Positions 60,701 through 64,000 of a DNA stretch of 64,000 bases are shown here, in pieces. The position numbers and the translations under genes are program-made. Every line of letters starts with the position of its first letter. The first letter of the stretch is position 1. This DNA is from an uncultured Schlesneria sp. (GTDB taxonomy: Bacteria > Planctomycetota > Planctomycetia > Planctomycetales > Planctomycetaceae), in contig CAILLA010000091.1 of the NCBI GenBank assembly GCA_903834925.1, forward strand, positions 53,412 through 117,411, read 5' to 3'. The notes below the pieces were generated by a model. It was not told the DNA's origin. It ran no database searches and saw only the letters and a program-made list of their open reading frames with translations.

Positions 60701-61380
60701 AACGTCTTTTCGACGACGAGTGCTGGATCGACAGGTTTGGGTTCATTTGCTGTGGTGGACTTTGGATCGGAACCGATGTTCATTTCACGGGCTTGATCTC
60801 TGGTTTCGCTCTGGGTCGAAATTCGTTCCTCTTTCGTGTTGGACGGGTCCCACTGCAAATTCGTGTCTGGATCTAGCAGTTCGTTCAATCGACGTTTCAG
60901 GACTTCAGCCGTATTTGCCTGGCGGGTGACCTGCGTCAGTCGCAGCAAATCAACACGGTTGCTTAATTGTTCAATTTCCCACTTGCGTTGCTTCTGCCGA
61001 TACTGGAAATGCTCTTCGCAGAGCGCTTCCAGTTCCTGGCGCAGTTTCGCTTGCTCCGTCGAATTCGCGGTGCGGAATTTCAAGGCGAGTTGTTTTGCGA
61101 GGCGATCGAATTCCGCGTCCTGTTGGTCGGATGCCGACAGTTGATCTTTGATGTCAAGCGGCACAGACCGTTCAGTGACTTGAACCCGCGTCGCGTTCGG
61201 TTCGTTGCCATTGGGGTGGTAGCTTGGCGCGACTTCCTGCGGCGCTGCACCGGGACCATTGAATAGCGTTACCCAAGGATTGCGTTCCACCAATGAAACC
61301 GCCATGTGGATGGTGATGGCTGTCATCAGAATTAATCCGATGGCGATCGCATATCCGCGTACGATTATTTTTATGGACAT
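57712..61380 (-). CDS. Giant membrane-anchored protein with two tandem ~500-aa units
   Basis: 1222 aa. One N-terminal membrane helix (about 8-30) is followed by a charged coiled-coil region (about 80-170). Two large homologous units follow, about 218-715 and 720-1222. Each begins 'EKTFDG(T/V)PYS(S/N)WLKMLETERKPEKLA', continues with helical repeats ('EACSRLADPRDEH', 'AIQTIGEIGRG'-type) and ends in a TIGR03067-like beta domain ('ITGRWR', 'TPKQIS', 'GIYELTETTLRIQLN'). The units are so alike that the duplication must be recent. A short Asp-Pro repeat (DPIPVV, twice) joins them. It is the last gene after the ECF sigma and kinase genes; probably an extracytoplasmic effector or sensor. Confidence 0.85.
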   Translation of the reverse strand: MSIKIIVRGYAIAIGLILMTAITIHMAVSLVERNPWVTLFNGPGAAPQEVAPSYHPNGNEPNATRVQVTERSVPLDIKDQLSASDQQDAEFDRLAKQLALKFRTANSTEQAKLRQELEALCEEHFQYRQKQRKWEIEQLSNRVDLLRLTQVTRQANTAEVLKRRLNELLDPDTNLQWDPSNTKEERISTQSETRDQAREMNIGSDPKSTTANEPKPVDPALVVEKTFDGTPYSSWLKMLETERKPEKLATVMEACSRLADPRDEHAIARRIFLAAALFEKTSSWTDQQLVWNAGWESLQRLPEDVISEELIVALQDDVSYKSGREFQGMLIVQKVPNAFEQFPKDRTDVLIAALVVAIQKNGKGTASLLAGASIVWRNSKRPLSDFESLQPLMMKAVEDGPIIEIRGANEFIDVEWRITVSNLIQGAPETPDLAVKLMKHADKSTVVIELIGKIGQYAEPAVPLLVDLFLEEWKLVEAERRDDAIHGVQQRSDEMNNRRYNRRCRIIQTIGEIGRGQNGYALLRQLSLIAPPKRGRDAFDGQFYGLVEEALAKCTPVPQLEPKRQLLSDFTLITGRWRLQTLIPGRLEKNLVAEITTNYIGLFDPSDGLVRDEYRFQLDATKTPKQISMFKQQVVDDQPSEIPATRSEGIYELTETTLRIQLNQPGQPRRTELVNDKTKLPEGDCLLEFDRPLASRVTQSTTATPSVDPIPVVDPIPVVDPAPIAEKTFDGVPYSNWLKMLETERKPEKLATGMEACSRLADPRDEHRIARGIFLAAALFESSDEKEQQFVWNAGWTALKRLPAEVIAEELIVALQDDVSFKAGREFQGKLIAQKVSNAFESFPKDRTEVLIAELVKVIQTNVKGTGWLLAGASNVWRNSKRALSDFESLQTQVFYAVDGGPVVTVSGMSDNIATAWRIIVSNLIKGAPETPDLAVRLMKHASKSSEVVELIGKLGPHGEPAVPLLVELFLEEWKLVEAERRDEANRVDRQRSQDEIFRHHFRRCQIIQTIGEIGRGKNGYALLRQLILIAPPKNDRDAQFDGQLYGRVDDALAKVAPEPQSEPKPGLLSDFSLITGRWRFQSMSPGEAPKGATAEFKRSYMQLEERDGTDFRFERNSQGFAGFRFELDDTKSPKQISLFKYQPESANRRAGTDAPLTEMPETRMEGIYELTETTLRIQLNEPSQPRPTELVTDKANRPKRQYLLEFDRSFDEKLTKAAQTP

Positions 61381-61487
61381 TTGATTCCATTCTTTTTGTT
61401 GGATGAAAGACAGAAGAAATGGGACTTATGGGACATATACGACCTATGGGACCTACCGCATTTGCCAAAATACTGTTTGTTTTGTTG

Positions 61488-62897
61488 TCAGAATTCATCG
61501 ATTGATTGCGTTTCCAGCCTCTTAAGACTGCGGTCGATTTCGGTGGTTTTTTGTTGGAATTCGTCATCCCAAACGGCGACTTCTGTTGGAACCTGGCCGG
61601 CATACGAATCGGAATTCAATCGATTCGTTTTTAATCCTGACGACTGTGTGATCGCCCAAACTCCTGACGCCAGGATCAGCAGGCCGATCGCGGCAATTCC
61701 GATAGCAATTGAAGGCCGGGAAGCACGTTGATTTTTTCGTTTACGATGTTTTGTCAACTCGGCGACCTGGCTTGGAAGTGGAACGAGTGTTGGTTCCTGA
61801 ACGTGGGCGAGGCAACCCTTTAACTGTTCAGCCACGGTTTGGGCATTGTCGAATCGCTGTGATGGCTGTTTCGCGTACAGCTTTTCAATGAATGCTTCCA
61901 GCCAGACAGGAACATTGGGGTTAATTTCACGAAGCGGGCGCGGCGTGTCTTCACAAACTCGGCGAAGCACGCCCATTGTGGTTTCCGCTCGGAAGGGCGA
62001 ATGTCCTGCAAGCAGCGTATACAAGACGGTTCCCAGGCTGAACAGATCGGTACGATGATCGATCTGCTCGCCATGCGCCTGCTCTGGCGACATGAACTGA
62101 GGTGTCCCAGCAATGACGCCACTTTGCGTTAAACTAGCGTCGTCCGCGGCGCGGGCGAGTCCAAAATCGGTCAACAACACCCGTTCGACGTTTCGTTCGA
62201 GCAGAATATTTCCCGGCTTGATGTCCCGATGAACCAGGCCTTGAGCATGTGCCGCTGCGAGCCCTTCGGCAACCTGCTGCCCGATCCGCAAAACATCAAC
62301 CACGTCAAACGCTCCCTTTCGGCTCAACCGCTGTTGCAGCGATTCACCAGGGACGAACGGCATCACCAGGTAGGGGGGATGATGCTGTCCGTCTACCGCG
62401 TAGATCGCCACAACATGCTGATGAACGACCGCCGCTGCCGCTTGAGCTTCCCGAGCGAACCGGCGTCTTGCTGCCGCACTTGTCGCACAATGTGGATGCA
62501 ACACTTTCACCGCTACATAACGATTCAATTCGTGATCATACCCTTTTAGGACAATCCCCATTCCGCCGCAGCCGATCCATTCGAGAATCTCAAATTCCCC
62601 CAGTCGGCCGAGCATCGCGGGGTTGTCGGACGGCGAGAGAAAATCGAGCGGAATATTCGGCGGCGAATTCTCCGCTGGTTCGTTGAGTGACCAGACCCCA
62701 TTCGAATCCGATGCGCCAGAAAGTGCTTCGCGAGTCCCCTGCCACCAGCTTTCATCTGCCGCGAACGATTCCAATTGCCGTCGACAGACCTCACACGTCC
62801 CGATGTGCTGAGTGACGTCAGTCTCGACCGACGGTTCAAGTTCGCCGTCCAGCAGTTGTCGTAGACGATCGCGATCACAATGGGAAAGGGATGACAT
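61488..62897 (-). CDS. Ser/Thr protein kinase with N-terminal anti-sigma-type zinc finger
   Basis: 469 aa. Residues 1-45 form a ZAS-like zinc finger (HIGTCEVC: His31, Cys35, Cys38). The PknB-type kinase domain spans about 101-375: glycine loop 'IGCGGMGIV', Lys131 in 'YVAVKVL', catalytic 'LVHRDIKPGN' (Asp225) and 'LLTDFGLAR', then 'GTPQFMSPEQAHG'. One membrane helix lies near 395-415, with a short exterior tail. The gene is 15 bases after the ECF sigma gene. Its zinc finger probably binds that sigma, so phosphorylation and sigma control are joined in one protein. Confidence 0.93.
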   Translation of the reverse strand: MSSLSHCDRDRLRQLLDGELEPSVETDVTQHIGTCEVCRRQLESFAADESWWQGTREALSGASDSNGVWSLNEPAENSPPNIPLDFLSPSDNPAMLGRLGEFEILEWIGCGGMGIVLKGYDHELNRYVAVKVLHPHCATSAAARRRFAREAQAAAAVVHQHVVAIYAVDGQHHPPYLVMPFVPGESLQQRLSRKGAFDVVDVLRIGQQVAEGLAAAHAQGLVHRDIKPGNILLERNVERVLLTDFGLARAADDASLTQSGVIAGTPQFMSPEQAHGEQIDHRTDLFSLGTVLYTLLAGHSPFRAETTMGVLRRVCEDTPRPLREINPNVPVWLEAFIEKLYAKQPSQRFDNAQTVAEQLKGCLAHVQEPTLVPLPSQVAELTKHRKRKNQRASRPSIAIGIAAIGLLILASGVWAITQSSGLKTNRLNSDSYAGQVPTEVAVWDDEFQQKTTEIDRSLKRLETQSIDEF

Positions 62898-62912
62898 GTT
62901 TCTGTTCTCAAT

Positions 62913-63509
62913 TCAATCTTTGCGTACCGACATCACTTGTTCGCGCAGCCGCTTCATCACCCGACTGCGGGAGACGTAAATCACTCCAATGACCACGCCC
63001 AACTCCTTGGCGACCACCGCCGACTCGCGGCCTTCGACGGCTGTCTGCCAGAACGCGTTCCAGGTCGTCTCATGAAATTCCGCGCGGATTTGCTCGGCCG
63101 CCCAGCGAAAAATCTGACGTTCTTCTTCCCGGTCGTAAAACACAGACTCTTCAGTATGTGGATCAGGCCGTTCGTCCAACCAACGTTTCAGATCACTATC
63201 GCCACTTCCACGCGGATGCCGCGACTGACGGATGAGGTAATTCACCACCAGATTTCGAGTAATCGTCGACAGCCAGCCACGAAACGAACCCCGGTCGGGA
63301 TCAGTTTCCCAGCGTCCGATCGCACCGGCCACGGACATCAGTACATCTTGAGTCACCTCACGCGCGTCGGCGTCCTGCACGCCTCGCCGACATGCAAGTC
63401 GAAAGATCAGTGGCTGATAGATTTGCAGAAACTGGTCCCACGCCGATCGATCTCGCGGATCGCGAAGTCTCAGCAGCAAACTCGCCCGAGTTTCGGGGAC
63501 CGGTGTCAT
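62913..63509 (-). CDS. ECF RNA polymerase sigma factor
   Basis: 198 aa with region 2 ('YQPLIFRLACRRGVQDADAREVTQDVLMSVAGAIGRW', then 'GSFRGWLSTITRNLVVNYLI') and region 4 ('WQTAVEGRESAVVAKELGVVIGVIYVSRSRVMKRLREQV'). The latter is the helix-turn-helix that reads -35. The length is normal. It heads the operon with the zinc-finger kinase and the 1222-aa protein. Such ECF groups linked to Ser/Thr kinases are known from planctomycetes. No autoregulatory promoter could be assigned upstream. Confidence 0.94.
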   Translation of the reverse strand: MTPVPETRASLLLRLRDPRDRSAWDQFLQIYQPLIFRLACRRGVQDADAREVTQDVLMSVAGAIGRWETDPDRGSFRGWLSTITRNLVVNYLIRQSRHPRGSGDSDLKRWLDERPDPHTEESVFYDREEERQIFRWAAEQIRAEFHETTWNAFWQTAVEGRESAVVAKELGVVIGVIYVSRSRVMKRLREQVMSVRKD

Positions 63510-63568
63510 TTCCGTCTTTCGTTGGATTTTGTGAGGTCATGAATTGCGAGTGAACGTCAATTTTCGCA

Positions 63569-63621
63569 GTGGAGGCTTCCAGCCTCCACGCATTTTTTAA
63601 ATCTGCGGCTGGAAGCCGCAG
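63569..63621. repeat. Pair of short hairpins (GGAGGCTTCCAGCCTCC type)
   Basis: GTGGAGGCT-TCC-AGCCTCCAC (63569-63589) and CTGCGGCT-GGA-AGCCGCAG (63603-63621) are two perfect stem-loops in tandem, a common planctomycete intergenic repeat. They lie just upstream of the ECF sigma gene start. Confidence 0.8.
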
Positions 63622-63746
63622 CTACGGGTTCGTGTTTCTTGAGTTTCAAATCAGCCTGATACAGATACCACAACGACCGGCGGAGAATCTTGCTCGAGCT
63701 TTCTGACTTTTCTGGATTTTGACGCAAATTGAACGAACGAAATCGA

Positions 63747-63868
63747 AACCCCACCTCCCCTGCGGGGGTGGTAAACGGGCCTTTGTCCTAAGAATTTGCG
63801 GCAAATCGTATCGTTGAATGGTGACTCGTACTGATGCAAAGGCCCGTTAACCACCGCCACAGGGGGAC
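63747..63868. repeat. Repeat family R2, copy c
   Basis: AACCCCACCTCCCCTGCGG... to ...CCGTTAACCACCGCCACAGGGGGAC, with the internal 'ACGGGCCTTTGTCCTA' and 'TGATGCAAAGG'. The ends are inverted but less perfect than in copy a. Outside it, to base 64000, I see no gene. Confidence 0.8.
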
Positions 63869-64000
63869 TGTCGTGATAATATTATTTGTGGCCGAAGCGA
63901 TGTTTTCCAAAAAACGCGATTTCATCAATTTGATTGCGTTTGTTAGTGGATTGGCGAGATTCGGCGGTGTCAGTTTTGAGTTTAGCCGGGCATGAGCTTA

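Overview
The window reads as chromosomal DNA of a planctomycete (Planctomycetota, probably order Planctomycetales). The markers are a DUF1549/DUF1553 cytochrome-type protein followed by a DUF1501 protein, a second lone DUF1501 gene, a DUF1559 protein, lipocalin-like TIGR03067 domains, an ECF sigma factor beside a zinc-finger Ser/Thr kinase, weak Shine-Dalgarno use with several GTG/TTG starts, and many dispersed palindromic intergenic repeats. I saw no rRNA, tRNA, CRISPR array or intact insertion sequence.

Layout. 1-5700: lipase fragment, Dabb protein, HtrA-like protease, a graveyard with a frameshifted TPR gene and a REP-type transposase stub, then a secreted amidohydrolase. 5.8-13.4 kb: ActP-like symporter with its DUF485 partner, an Rpn-type nuclease, a DUF1559 membrane pair, a lipase-like hydrolase and a beta-carbonic anhydrase. 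13.6-18.4 kb: GntR(YtrA)-ABC operon behind a palindromic operator. 18.6-30.3 kb: mostly metabolic and housekeeping genes (DUF1501, beta-propeller, DTW/Tsr3-like protein, two Tat-type exported proteins, Uma2, DUF374 acyltransferase, Dus, Rpe, NadE). 30.8-37.7 kb: GlnII with a strong terminator, a coupled aminotransferase/glutamine-amidotransferase pair, Mrp, a STAS/GspE-like pair and an orphan 82-aa gene. 37.8-44.2 kb: esterase, OsmC, a Gly-Ile repeat protein, a run of decayed genes (PIN toxin, GIY-YIG nuclease), YceI and TIGR03067 proteins.

44.4-52.9 kb is the most unusual region. It is a tightly packed, AT-richer, minus-strand gene set: TIM-barrel isomerase, GAF histidine kinase, stand-alone receiver, unknown protein, retropepsin-like protein, unknown protein, sigma-70-like factor and soluble zinc-finger protein, with a PfkB-like kinase gene divergent from it. 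Overlapping reading frames suggest one transcript. I infer a signalling cascade in which a phosphorelay and an aspartic protease control a sigma factor. I do not recognise the whole as a named system.

53.1-64 kb: the DUF1549/1553-DUF1501 pair, a nest of repeats in which one inverted-repeat element has inserted into another, and an ECF sigma / Ser-Thr kinase / 1222-aa internally duplicated membrane protein operon.

At least three families of intergenic palindromic repeats occur, mostly between the 3' ends of convergent genes, which suggests a terminator or boundary role.
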